The translations under genes were made by a program, and so were the position numbers. A stretch of 64,000 bases of DNA from Heliocidaris tuberculata (lineage: Eukaryota; Echinodermata; Echinoidea; Camarodonta; Echinometridae): NCBI GenBank assembly GCA_025618425.1, contig CM046850.1, positions 7,094,249 through 7,158,248 of the forward strand, given 5' to 3'. The notes below the pieces were generated by a model. That model was given only the letters and a program-made list of their open reading frames with translations. It had not been told where the DNA came from and searched no databases. How positions within the stretch are numbered: the first letter of the stretch is position 1; the number at the start of each line of letters is the position of its first letter. Below, piece by piece: positions 12,329-24,019 of this stretch.

Positions 12329-12485
12329 TCAAGATTTTTTAATCCCAAGTCGTTTGATTCTTTCTTCTGAAACTTTTCGGCTCTTCCTCAGTTCATTCAT
12401 CATTTTGGTCGCTATTGTTTGTGTATCGTGCCTGAAGGCTGGATATCGCCTTTTAAATGTCCTGATTTCTGCTCTTGCTGTGAAA
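12329..12485 (-). CDS. Probable C-terminal coding exon on the minus strand
   Basis: On the minus strand a good acceptor (TTTTCACAG) is followed by an open frame RAEIRTFKRRYPAFRHDT ... NELRKSRKVSEERIKRLGIKKS and TGA. The composition (basic, mixed, no low complexity) and the acceptor argue for a real exon. It lies downstream of the SET-domain exons on the same strand and needs one base carried over from the previous exon. The SET exon at 13981-14112 leaves two bases, so at least one exon between them is missing or unrecognised. It could be the last exon of the KMT5A-like gene or belong to another gene. A decayed copy of its 3' half lies at about 10182-10250. Confidence 0.5.
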
Positions 12486-13664
12486 ATCAAAATGAAATGG
12501 AAATAATTACAAATATAGGTAAATAGAGCATAAACAAAACAAAAAAATAATTCCCATTTTTTTTTCAAAATTCCATAACTTTTTAATGATTTGGTTTTGA
12601 GCAAAATAATTTGGCAGGAGTGTTCCTTCATTCATCAACTAACTATCATGTGGAGATGTTTGATGAGATCCATTAATCCATGCATGAGTGAGCTCATAAC
12701 AAAGCCAAAATGTCAAATTAAAAAATCACAATGGGTATTTTTTTTTTAGATTAATGATTCATAATAATGACAAATTCTGATTCTGATGAATAAACAAGTA
12801 TGATTTATGTTAATCCACTATCGCTTAATGCCATTACATCAATCCAAACACCTTCAGTGCCTCACATTTTTTTTTATATGGTTCAGTGATCTTAATTTTT
12901 TTTTTAAATCAATTTTTCTAAAATTTTGAAATAAAAAACTACCACATCAATGATGTGATACACGTGATAAAGAAAGAAAAGAATGCTATTATTCACTTTT
13001 ATTTTCGCATGAAAATGATTCATATGACTTTTGAAAAGTGACACTTTTGGCCTTTATGCATGCTCAATCATGCATGGCCTGATATGTTAATCACATTTTT
13101 AAACTCAAAAGTTAGTACATTAGTGTAGGAATACTCCTACCAAATTATTTTACTCAAAACCATTTTATTCAAAAGTTCAGGCATTTTGAAATGGGGGGGG
13201 GGGGGGGGGATTACTTTTTCTGTTGTGTTCAGATTGTCATAAATTTAACATAATTTAACAGGTGAGAATATGAGAACTTTTCATGTACATTATGACCCAA
13301 GACCTTTGCCCTCATATTTATTATTTTTTCTTTTTTATTGTTATTTCTCAACACACACGTACACTCACATACTTTCCCAGGAATTTATCCAGAATAAAGG
13401 TTTCAAAGAGTAAACATTCCATACAATATAAATGGTCTTCCTGTTAGCATGCTGAACAACTGATGTTTGAGTGACAGGGGTAAGCTCTTCATGTTGTTTT
13501 CTTCAGTCTTTTTGTGATCTTCAATTTTTCCTACAGTTTCCATTCATATTGACCTGTCCTATCTCCTTTGCCTGATTTATTTTCAGTTAAAATAAAAAAA
13601 AACAAATATAAATTAATAAAATGGATATTAAAATGAACTAAACACATACATGTATTCTACATAT
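12486..13664. other. Intron-like stretch; no exon recognised
   Basis: The stretch between the probable last exon and the SET exon was read on the minus strand for the missing end of the SET domain (an ELxYDYG-like motif). None was found. It is AT-rich and has a G run at about 13193-13210. Confidence 0.5.
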
Positions 13665-13931
13665 GGGTCTTTCCAAAAAGTTGGGACCCCAAATTGTGAC
13701 ATGGTGTCTTTGTAACATCGGTAAACTAAAGTACAGGAAAACCATTTCTTGACAAACAAGCAGCACCTTCCTATATTAATGCTTTGATTTGTCATACATT
13801 TGTGTAAAATCTCTGAAAAATATGCAATATTAGGAAATGTTCAACATGAATTTTTGAATTTATGACAGCTTTGGCCAATACCAAGGTTACTGGGGACACC
13901 ATCCCTGTTCCCAACTTATTGGAAAGACCCA
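13665..13931. mobile_element. MITE with 24-bp inverted ends
   Basis: The ends TGGGTCTTTCCAAAAAGTTG and its approximate complement (CAACTTATTGGAAAGACCCA) face each other over 267 bp. No reading frame. It lies in an intron of the minus-strand gene. The target duplication is not certain. Confidence 0.6.
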
Positions 13932-13980
13932 TCCACTAAAATACATGTACTAACACATTAGAGTTGGTCGAGGCACTAAC

Positions 13981-16900
13981 CTTGTACTAAATATGCATAA
14001 ATGAGGCACATTTTGAACAGCTACGACCTTCACCCTACAGTTTCTCTCAGCATCTGTTTCTCCATGATTCAAAAGCCTGCCGAGCCTGGTATTTTCCTCA
14101 CTTGCATCCACACTGTATTTAAACCAATAAGAAAGAAAACAAATCATTATTTGAACCACTTCGTCAGATACAAGTTGAAATAATATCTAAAATTTACAAG
14201 CAGGAATAGCCATGTATAAAGTACATGTATGCAGGTCTACAATTATAGTTAGCAAAATACTTTGCGTGTGACTTTGCTATGCTGTACTATTAACTATTAA
14301 TGAGAGATTTTGATACAACTACTACTGTCAGGATATAAAAGACATGGGTACAGTGAAAAAAAAAATAAGATGCAATCGCAAGCGTTTGCCTATTAAAGTA
14401 CATGTATTGATCCTTCACAATATTCCTATATTTTGGTGCAGAAAGAAAAGATGCTATAGTTCCCATTTCTTTTTCTTTTTATTTTGATGTCCTCTTGCAT
14501 CAAAAATTCACAAACATTTTTTGAAAAAAAAAAAAAAAACCCTATTTTTTCATATTCAATAAGCAATGTACTTTGAACTGTACCTTCGTAAGTTTATATA
14601 GAATTTTATTAAAATCCCTAAAACATCACTAAAATTATTCAACAAAAACCTATTCTCACATATTGAACGAGCTATGACCTTTGACGCACGTAGTCCGAAA
14701 TCGTTTTATTTGATACCATATGTACCATCATATCTAATAAAATTTCATTAACTCCCAGATATATTACTAAGTTATTGAATAAAAATCTTTTTTTTTTTGT
14801 TGCTTACACAGCCATGACTTACAAGTAGCTTTTACCTTTGATATATTTGATGGATAGTGTTAGCTAGTTTTGTTTAATGAGCTATACATCCATGAACTTT
14901 GAACTTTGATGTATATACTGCAAAATCAAGCTTAGGCTGTATTTTAGGAATATTAAAGGTCATGTAAAGTTTTGGTAAGCCCTCAAAAACTGTTCGTCAG
15001 ATTTCTTCAATTTTTGTTGATAAATAGTAAGATACTAGCAATACTAAGACACTGTGAAGATTTCACCACCTAAAGTTTAATATCAAACAAATAAGAGGCA
15101 AAAACTAATTTATGTGCCGGGACAGGCACGTAAAATCCCAACAAAGGCAGCATGTGCTATACACTGTAAACACACGTGTAAAACCAATGATGAGTACATG
15201 TAGCTACACACAGTGCACACATGTTGTCTCTATGCGAAGCCCCAAGATTGCTGTGCGGGGAGCCGTCGGGGTGGAAGGGTCCTAGCATTATGGCAGTGAT
15301 CAACCATTCCTTACAGATATTTACACTGAAATTCACCAGAAATCATAGATGGAATACCAAATGATCTCTTACAGACATCTTTTGATTAAAGGAGAACAAC
15401 ATGAGACTATATTTAACATGTTTCTTTCCAATTTCCTTTTTGCTACCAATACTCTACATGAGCTTTAAGGAATACTGTCCATTTCAATAATGGTTTGGCC
15501 TGAGACATCCCTAGCTGTTATGATAGGGTTTGTATCTGGGCAGAAAGCAAGTCTTGCCATTTGCTGCACCCCATGCTCATAAACAAATTTTCTCACTGCC
15601 CCCCCCCCCCCCCAACTCGGTGCCACCAATCACAAACAACCAGGGCCCATATTCATAAAACCCTGCTAAGCTAGTTGCCAACTAAGCCCTAGTTGGCAAC
15701 TAAAACCCCTAGTAGGCAACTAAATCCCCCTAGTTGCCAACTATGTCGCTCAGCTAGTTGGTAACTAGCCATTGTTTGCCTTCTGGCATTGTCTGGTGGA
15801 GTCGGCTTTGGTGGAATTAATGAATACAGAGTACATGGCTTTGTAAAGTTAATTTACGTAATCCTTTGTGCAGCACTGACAGTCTTTTAAGTCCAGTTTG
15901 CCATCTAAATCGGTATTCGTGGGAAGATTTAAATGCCAACTAGAGAATTGACTGCTGTGCTCTCGGTTAGAATAGATTTGATGGAAAGGAAAAAAAATGT
16001 GTAGATTGTATACTTTGCCAGGCCAGTTTCCACAGAGCACGAGTTTTATTTCCCAAACATTAACGGCCACCAATCGATGCCCTTTACTTAAATACATTTG
16101 TGGGGTTTGATGATTTTAATAGTTATCCCTCATGACTGGTGTTAAACTTCGTCTTTCATACTTTCCTTATTCTCTGTCATTCGCTCGTTTTCTCTTTCTC
16201 TGTAGTGTATATTTCTTTTAATTTTCTAAGTTTTTTTTTCTGCATCCCTCTTTATACCTTTCTTCCACATTCTCTTCCACTTTTTTTTTTTCAGAAGGCT
16301 TCAAGTGCTTTAAGGATATTATTCCTCACACATATCCACCCATGGGTGTCTTCTTGTCAAAATACTAGTAGGCCTATTATGTCCATGACAAACACTGACA
16401 AACAAATGTGTAAGGAAAATGCAAAGTGCAAAAAGTCACATGACACACTATTGTATTCTTTATGGGGAGGGAGGCAAGTACAAAATTTAATTTTTGCAGA
16501 ATGACTGAAACAATGATTTATTTTCCCTTTTGTGGTAATGCTATTTATGACGTAAATCATAATTCATATAATGTTAGATAACGTCATTTTCTTGGGGAAA
16601 ATCTACAGCACTTTAGAAAATCTGCATAATGTATGCAGGCGCGCTTCTAGAGGATCAACTTTTTTTTCTGGGGGGGGGGGGCTATTGGGGGCTTGAAGGA
16701 TATGTGTAATGTATAACATTCAAATTGCACCTTTGTCGTCAATTGAGCCCCCCCCCCCCCCCCCCCCCCCCCCCGTGGAACCACGCCTGAAGGTACGTGT
16801 GATCCCTATTTCTCTCAAAATCTACCCTCTTCATTTCTCCCGCGAATCACTTCTCTTCCATGTAATTTCGGACCATGTCATTCCCCTGACAATTAGCGAT

Positions 16901-19900
16901 GTATAACGCTTAGTTGCCAACTAGTGATTTAGAGGTACTCTACATCAACTCTAACTTTTCAATGAAATTTAGTTGCCAACTAAGCTAATGAATATGCATT
17001 TCGGTCTAGTTGCCAACTAGGGTAGATTTAGTTGACAACTAGAGACGATTTACTTGCCAACTAGGCATTATGAATAGGGCTTAGTTGCCAACTATGACTT
17101 AGTAGGGTTTTATGAATACCTACTAGTGCCTAGTTGACAACTTGGGAGCATTTTAGTTGCCAACTAGCTTAGCAGGGTTTTATGAATATGGGCCCACACG
17201 AATAGAAAAACACATACATGTAAATTGGGTGTGAACATATCTGAAATTCTGAAATACTTGGAAACAATGCATAGTAACACTGTTTAATGCATTTGAAATT
17301 TTAAAAAGAATGAAACTAGGGATATTCGTTGGACAAAAATCTCTGAATTCAGAAAAAAAAAAAATGAACTCTCAAGGCCTTGCACATGCACAGACAGGGA
17401 AAGTGATCACATTGTATCTTTCTGAATGTTGTTCACGCAAGAAAAAAAAAAGGCACAAAAACAAATTAGTCTCATATTGCACAGAATCAGTCATTGATCT
17501 CGATCAGGTGACACAAATTTGATGAAATAATTGACCTCAAATGCTGTGGTTTACTACAAGAACCCCAGGGGCTTGGTGCTCACTTGAACACGCATCTGCC
17601 TTCCTTTTAAAGCAAGGAGGGGGGGGGGGAATATTCCTCTATGAATAGAATAAGTCCCTCTATGTACTGTATGGTAACAATCAATTGAGCCAAAAACTTT
17701 AGATAAGTTTTCAAAGGTTTTATTTTTTCTTTGGCTAAACAACTCCCCCCCCCCCCCCACACCCAATGGAGTTGAGGAAGAAGGTCCTGATGCCCCACTT
17801 TATCAGCTTTAAAACTGCTTCTCCTAATGATCATTCCTGCCAAGTTTAGCATTTCAAGCAAGAAAATAAACTATTACCTCAGTTGCCCTGATGCCCGGGT
17901 TGGATGCATGTACATGTAAGATGGCCCCACATGATTTACACTAGAGTTGCTTTCGCTAATGATTGCTCATTCTCAATTAGTGTGATTTAAATCCTGTAAT
18001 GAACCCTACAGACAGAGGCTGAACATGCATTTTAGTATGATTTTACCCATCAAGCCCCCCCCCCTTCCCCTGGCCATTTGGTATGAGGGGGTAGGGGGGA
18101 GCTATGCTCCTGACACCCATGAGGGATGATAATATGTCTCCCCCCCCCCCCCCCCCCAATGATTAAGTCCATCCTGTACAGACGATTTCTAAGTTTGGTT
18201 AGAATAGGGTCATGCATTTTGTAATAATGGAGAGGTCAAAAATCAGGGGCATTAATCAACAGGGGGGATGGGGGATGCACCCAAAAAAAATTTTTAAGGT
18301 GGGGGGGATGCTGTGTACAATCATCCCCCAGGTTTCAAGATAGAAAAACTTTTTTTTTTTTTTTTTGGGGGGGGGGGGGTAATAATTCGTTTTTATATCA
18401 TAAATTCAGTATTATTCTTATAGTTATTATTTTTTCTCCTATTATTACCATTAATATCATTATGAATATAAAATCCTGTGATTTTTTTTTTTATTTTTTT
18501 TTTCAGAATCATTTTCAATACATGTATTTGCTAATATTGTGATCTGTTGTGATTGGAAAATTAATAAAACATATAATTTAAAAAAAATATGAATATAAAA
18601 TTGTTATTGATAAAAGAGATTTGTTTTTTTCTCGCTCGCATTATAAGGAATATCTCTCCTCAAATTGCTGAATCATTCCCCCAGGATGGAGGACCTGTCT
18701 ACACCACTGTCACAAATATGTTCTGTAATATGAGGAGAGCCCCTCAACTTGTACTATGCCCTTGGGCAAATGGCGTGACCCGGAAGAGAGAGAGAGGGGG
18801 GGGGGGGGGGTGGTCAATGAAGAAATATATTTCATTATCCGTACACATAAGCACTCAATATACTGGGCTCTGGCATGCCTTGGTGTAGCAAAGATTCCTG
18901 ATAAACATGAAGTAATTGGTACAAGGGCTTTGCCCCTAACCCCTCCCACCCCCCCCCCCCCCCTTAGGAGTGACAAATCCAATTTGAAGTCCATTCTCTT
19001 AATGATGACTTTCATAAAGTTTGGTTGAAAACTTACCATAGTTTTTTTCCTCTCCAAGCAAATTCATATCGGAACACACTTTCTACTTGTTTTTCCCTCC
19101 TTTCCAGTTCTTGTTCTGTAATGAGTTGACCTGCATATTCGGTGATGAATTCCCCCCTTTCAATATGCCTAGTGGCCACTACACCACGACCTGACAATGA
19201 AAAATACAAATGTTAAAATATGACTTCATTAGAGTTTGATGTGTATTCATTTATTCAGGCAAGCATTAACAAGGTTGCAATAGAGATGAGGGGGGAGGGG
19301 GTCCTGAAAAATATCTTTAGTAGATATGAAGTTACAAATACTTAAAATACAAGCTGGAAATAAGTATGATAAAATAAAAGCAAAAAAAAAAAATAACCAT
19401 CAAACAACAAACCAGTAAAATCACGAATCTAGAATCTTGACAAATCTATGGCTGTTTGATTTGATTTGAGCTCCTCTCTGATTTGCAATAAAGTCCAACT
19501 GTGTTGTAGTTTGCTACATGTACATGTAACGGCTGGTTCTTCAAGGGCACTTCTGAGTAGATTTTCTGCCATCAAGACACTATTATTAATCAGACTCCAC
19601 TAGAACTTCTTAATTGTACAGCTTGCTTCCATGAGACTATCCTGTCTGTAAGAGTTACTGTAGCATAGATTATGTAAAGATAACATATAGGCAATTGGCT
19701 ACCTGGAGTTATGATATTATAGGCACTGATAAGCATATCATGCACCCAATGAGGCAATATTCATAAGCCAACAGTTGTGAGGCCATCAGTGGCGTATGAG
19801 CCAAAAATTTTGAGGGGGCTGATCCCCATTTTTTTCAGTCAATGATAGCAGTGCATTCTGTGTTGTGCAAGCAACGGAAGCGAGCGAGCTAAAAGTTTTA

Positions 19901-20853
19901 GAAATAAAAGTAATGAAAAAACATGATTTGCCATGAAAACTGAGTTTTGCAAAAAGTTGTGAGCGAACAAAGTGAGCGAGCAAAAATCCCATAAACAATA
20001 GCAAAAAAGCTCAATTTTGCCAGGAAAATTAGAAATTTTTTACTTTCTACAAAATGTTTGGTAGATTTGGCTTTAATAATAATAGGTAATGTCACATTAT
20101 TAAAAAACCCATGGTCAAAATTTATTTGGGGGTGGGGCCTGTGCCCCTCCCCCCCCCCCCCCTTTCAGGCTTCAGTACGCTAGTGGAGGCCATGCTTCCT
20201 TGAGTCCACTTTCGAGAATTCAGGCCTTCGTTAAAAGTTAGATTCAAGTTATTCCTAATAAACTTAAGTCTAAATAATTAGTCACTTTAAACTTTTAATG
20301 TTTAATGTTTAACGTTAGCTAGTTAGATCTCACTGTTGAGGTCTAGCCGAGGCTAGATTTTACTTTTAGTCTGGATCATGATCTCATGTTCTAGGGGCAG
20401 GGCTTAGCCCAATAGCCTAACGTTAGGCCTATTCACTGTTTGACATGTTTGACTAACGTTAGGCCTAGGGCAATTCGTTCAATTGTTAAACTTAAAAGGT
20501 CTACCGTAGACGTAGGTGTAGATCGGTAGACATTATAGAACGTTTACTTTTTTACCCTTAAATGAGCTACCGACTATGTCGGCATTTTAGACCCCTCTCA
20601 CGTTAGTTCTAACGTTACTTTTATTGTTATTTAATACTATACTATAATAGCAAGTAGCAAATCAGTCGCTCATTGAGTCACTCGCTCATTGAATCATACC
20701 GCATAGTCATGCACTTTAACTCTTAATTAGCCCACCTTTAGTAGAATTGATCCATTTTTCGGCAATATATCCAGGATCTTGGACAGCCTGGACGTAGCGT
20801 TTAGCAACATTCTCGGCTTTTTCTCTTGATCTTGAAGTTGATGTCCTGTACAT
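13981..20853 (-). CDS. KMT5A-like: KMT5A-like SET-domain lysine methyltransferase (three exons recognised)
   Basis: Minus strand. Exon 1: 20853-20736, ATG and 39 codons (MYRTSTSRSREKAENVAKRY ...) plus one base, donor GTGGGC. Exon 2: 19190-19037, RGVVATRHIERGEFITEYAG, QLITEQELERREKQ ... FRYEFAWRGKKL, donor GTAAGT. Exon 3: 14112-13981, CVDASEENTRLGRLLNHGET ... VQNVPHLCIFSTR, donor GTTAGT. Phases fit at both junctions. The order GRGVxAT, ExxGxLI, CVDA, RLGRLLNH and PHL is that of KMT5A/SETD8, which monomethylates histone H4 lysine 20 in the nucleus using S-adenosylmethionine. The usual NHS is NHG here. The end of the SET domain (ELLYDYG, with a catalytic tyrosine) was not found before the probable last exon at 12329-12485. 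Either an exon is too diverged to see or the gene is broken. A stop (TAA) directly follows an upstream ATG at 20864, so 20853 is the likely start. The short N-terminus suggests a member of the expanded KMT5A-like family rather than the orthologue. Confidence 0.8.
15643..17195. mobile_element. 1.55-kb inverted-repeat element with palindromic TAGTTGCCAACTA motifs
   Basis: The ends are inverted repeats of about 40 bp: GGGCCCATATTCATAAAACC ... CTAGTTGCCAACTA on the left and the complement on the right (ending GAATATGGGCCC). Inside both ends lie clustered copies of the palindrome TAGTTGCCAACTA or one-base variants: about five at 15673-15770 and about eight at 16910-17170. The middle (15780-16640) has no convincing transposase and includes a probable nested insert with a G run at 16670 and a C run of about 27 at 16748-16774. 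It lies in intron 2 of the KMT5A-like gene. Superfamily unknown. Confidence 0.75.
17196..19036. other. Intron DNA rich in C/G runs
   Basis: Part of intron 2 of the KMT5A-like gene. C or G runs of ten or more occur near 17621, 17745, 18140, 18367, 18798 and 18949. No exon of either strand was recognised; the open frames at 18589-19057 overlap SET exon 2 in other frames or run through the C/G tracts. Confidence 0.55.
19787..20185. mobile_element. 399-bp hAT-like MITE
   Basis: The element begins CAGTGGCGTATGAGCC and ends GGCTTCAGTACGCTAGTG, imperfect inverted repeats, and is flanked by an 8-bp direct repeat GAGGCCAT at 19779-19786 and 20186-20193. The terminal sequence is related to that of the 1.6-kb element at 5260-6870 (CACTGGCGTAGCCAGG). 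It has a G-rich stretch near the left end and a C run near the right end. It sits in intron 1 of the KMT5A-like gene. Confidence 0.75.
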
Positions 20854-20877
20854 AGCTTCGTTTACATTCTAACGTTA
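20310..20877. promoter_or_regulatory. Cluster of five TAACGTTA palindromes
   Basis: The 8-bp palindrome TAACGTTA occurs at 20310-20317, 20418-20425, 20454-20461, 20610-20617 and 20870-20877, around exon 1 of the minus-strand SET gene; two copies are followed by GGCCTA. One copy per 65 kb would be expected by chance in even-composition DNA. A role as a factor-binding site is a guess; it might also be a decayed repeat. Confidence 0.4.
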
Positions 20878-20889
20878 AAATAGCAGCGA

Positions 20890-21060
20890 GTCTGTAAAAA
20901 TGGCAGAGGTCGAGAGATCAGAACGCTTGCGCTTGCCGCGCCGCGCCGCCCGCGACCGGCCGGACCGGCGCGGGGCGCTCCGGGCCAGCTGCAGCACGCA
21001 GGCACCGCTAGCGCATAGGCACCGCGCGCGCTGCACTGTACTGGCCGCATGCGCTTTTCG
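20890..21060 (-). promoter_or_regulatory. CpG-rich island at the 5' end of the KMT5A-like gene
   Basis: A block of about 170 bp is strongly GC- and CpG-rich (GCCGCGCCGCGCCGCC and CGGACCGGCGCGGGGCGC are examples) inside AT-rich DNA. It begins 37 bases upstream of the minus-strand ATG at 20853, where a promoter or first untranslated exon would be. There is no TATA box. The open frames crossing it on both strands are biased arginine/alanine peptides and are not called as genes. Confidence 0.55.
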
Positions 21061-21169
21061 CTGTTCTCGTTCACACTACATGCTAACGCTGTACAGTTGT
21101 ACGCTTATCATATCAGCGAAACATTCAGAGATATGTTACAGTTTTCAAAAAATCAGGGGCACATTTTAG

Positions 21170-21590
21170 GATCAAAAGCATTCATTTTTTATACAGTTTG
21201 TATATTGTAATGAAGTTTTGGGATAACGTAGGTGATGGATGGAGTAAAATTTACATAGATAGATAATGCTGATATATACCCGATTCTGCAAAGATTATCA
21301 GGATATACATCAATTCGCCTAAACAACCAGTTTTCCTCCACATGGTATATAGACACAATTTCATTCACGATTATAATGCCAGATTATTTTTGACCCGATT
21401 TGACTCAAGGTTTGTAGGAAGTAAGATTGAATACTGCCCTCTACTTAAGTAGATTTTAAACATTGTGTTGAACCCCAGCCATTGAGAATTTCAGCTTGGA
21501 AACGTTGAGGCGAATCCAAATATTCCCTTTGACGTCGAGTTCGCCCTTCCGTTGATTATTTAGCATAAAAATTCTCCCTAAGTAGGATTT

Positions 21591-21648
<58 letters not shown>

Positions 21649-21649
21649 T

Positions 21650-21684
<35 letters not shown>

Positions 21685-22160
21685 ATATCCTTGCTACAAT
21701 TTGATGAAATGCGTACATATATGACATGTATCCACTTGTACAATTGAATATACCGTTATACACTACTGAACACAATGCTAATAAATGCTCCATTTCTGTG
21801 AAGATGTTTCGCCATTTTATAAAAGTGTTACAGCTACCGAACGGCATGACTTGATCTGAAGTCATGCCTATGTTTTCTTTTATTATCTACTTACGGGAGG
21901 GAATTCACGAATATTTTAGATAATAACGTAACCAAATTTGTGTATCCTATGTTCATATAATCTAAGAAGAATATTTTTGATTTATTATCTTTACATTTCA
22001 AAGGCTATACTAGGTGTTAAAAAACATTTGACACTTTTGATCGTTAATAATTCAAAAGTTTTCAGTTGTATCAGACTGGGGCTTTCTTATTGTAAAGTTA
22101 TTTGGAGTAATTTTTATGAAATTTCCTTATCTAATATCCTTATAATAATGCTCTGAATAT
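21170..22160. other. No gene seen; long TA microsatellite
   Basis: A TA tract with short interruptions runs from 21594 to 21682. The rest is AT-rich with no recognisable exon. Confidence 0.6.
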
Positions 22161-22436
22161 TTAATTAGATTTTCACTTTTTGGAAAATCAAGGCCACAAA
22201 ATCTGCGTGATTTAGGAATTAAATCAGAACGCAACAATGCCATTGTGCATCGATCTTGTCATTTCTGTCAACTTTTTGCTATCCAGTGCCATTAATGATT
22301 CATGACTAGGGGTTAAAAACAAGAGGTGCTCTGAAATATTAGCAACAATGCACAGTGGCAATTGTAGTGCTCTGAATGAATAACTGACACACGGATTTTA
22401 TAGGCTTCATTTTTCATAAAATGAAAATCTAATTAA
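22161..22436. mobile_element. TTAA-flanked MITE with TTAGATTTTCA ends
   Basis: TTAATTAGATTTTCA on the left faces TGAAAATCTAATTAA on the right; the sub-terminal DNA is also inverted (ACAAAATCTGCGTG and CACACGGATTTTATA). Length 276 bp including one TTAA at each end. Its right-hand TTAA is shared with the next TTAA element, so the two lie back to back. Confidence 0.65.
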
Positions 22437-22729
22437 CCTTTTATTTGCCATGAGTGCAACTTGGCACAATTGCAGGCATGCCAAATGTGCAATTTGGCAC
22501 AATAAATTTACAGAAGGTTGTGTATTTTGCATTACAAAAGCTTTGTATAATAAGCTACCTTTGGTCTTAATAATTATTGGCTACCTGATAATAACTCTTG
22601 TCAGCTCTATATGAACTGATTTTATACTGGAAATCATTGACTACTAAACCTGAAGATATTGGTAAAACTACCCCTTGAGAAATATCCTGTGGCCCAGGCA
22701 TCTTATTTGAATGGCACGTAAAGAGTTAA
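22433..22729. mobile_element. Second copy of the TTAACC...TGGCAC MITE
   Basis: Begins TTAACCTTTTATTTGCCATG and ends TGGCACGTAAAGAGTTAA. It matches the element at 1231-1751 at both ends and in several internal words, but is 224 bp shorter. TTAA at both ends. Confidence 0.6.
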
Positions 22730-24015
22730 AGGGCATTGTTATAAGTTTCGCATGAAATGTCATAAGAATTATTCCAAATAAATTTGACATCCTTCAACTT
22801 TACAATTATGAAAAACTCGATCTGACACGACTTTTAACTTTTGTGTTTTTGTTTCAGGGGGTCTTATCCCCCTCCCCCTTCCCGTTGGGCATTTTTTTAA
22901 TGTACATCCATAGCTCTTTTATCTGACAAAATTTGGTCCCTGGGCTTCAAGGGGGGGGGGGAAACTACCCCATTTTTGAGGGGCCGTCTGACACCCCATC
23001 CCGACGGAAATCTTCGTCAGTTTTTTGTTTTTTGTAATGTCCAGTCATACTACTTACTACTGACAACGTTTGGTGCATGGGGAAATTGGGTGAAATCGAC
23101 CGGACTTTGGGGTCTCCTTTGGGGGCTCTGGGGGCTAAACCCGATGGCTACGGTCAGGCTGACAACCTTTTCGTCAATGACTTAGATGCTTTAAGTTACT
23201 GATCAAATCTTATGGGTAAAATGGGGTGACTATTACGGGACAGGCTCCCAGACTATAAAGGCATACGTGCAAAAGCATTTTGAAGCGTGCATGTCTACTC
23301 CTGCATCATAATACGGATGTTTAAAAGTTGATTCCTCACGGTATATTTTATATTTTTATTCAAAAGAGCTCTTTTCTGACAAGAATTTAAGCTTAATCAA
23401 GGAATGTCACGAACAATTTTTTTTTTCTTAAAAGAATGTGATGAAACTTTGCGGGCGCATGTTATCACTATGCTGTAATGTATAAAATCCAAACATTCTA
23501 ACTTGTTTGAGTACATGTAAATATCTGTAAAAGTCACTTGCTAACCCTAGGATTATTTCTTCCAACTTTTAGTTGCGTAAATTGAAGGTTTTTTACACGT
23601 CAGAATTCATTTCAATTTCTTTAACATTTTTTCTACAACAATGAAAATAAATAAATAAATGAATATAAACTTTCATGATTAAAATGTCTATAAAATACAC
23701 TTTAACACTGTCCTTTGTCAACATTTAAAGCTCTGCGTTAGCCAAGTCGTCGGAGGTGATTATTTATCACAATTAATTTGAAGCAAAAAACGTTTTAACC
23801 TCCAAAAATCTAGTCGTATGTTTTTTCAGTTTTCAGCTGCCCACCTAAACACATTTAGTTTCTTTATACGTGTTATAAGGGAAATACTTGATAATTTTCA
23901 AGTCCAGCAGCGTGCTTGCTTTTTATAAAATATAACAGGCAGATCCGCATTAATTTTACGCCTGGGTAATAGGCTAACTGTAGCCAGATCAGATCTATTA
24001 TTATAGGATCTCTAT
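22730..24015. other. No gene seen
   Basis: AT-rich DNA with a G-rich stretch at about 22950-23010. Short open frames only; none resembles a protein family or has paired splice sites. Confidence 0.55.
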
Positions 24016-24019
24016 AAGC

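Noticed and set aside
18589..19057. Overlapping frames on both strands around the second SET exon
   Set aside because: They read the SET exon and the C/G runs in the wrong frame or strand; the spliced minus-strand frame explains the conserved part.
20900..21169. A plus-strand frame starting MAEVERSERLRL in the CpG-rich island
   Set aside because: Arg/Ala bias is what GC-rich DNA gives; no family resemblance and no continuation exon seen. A promoter island explains it better.
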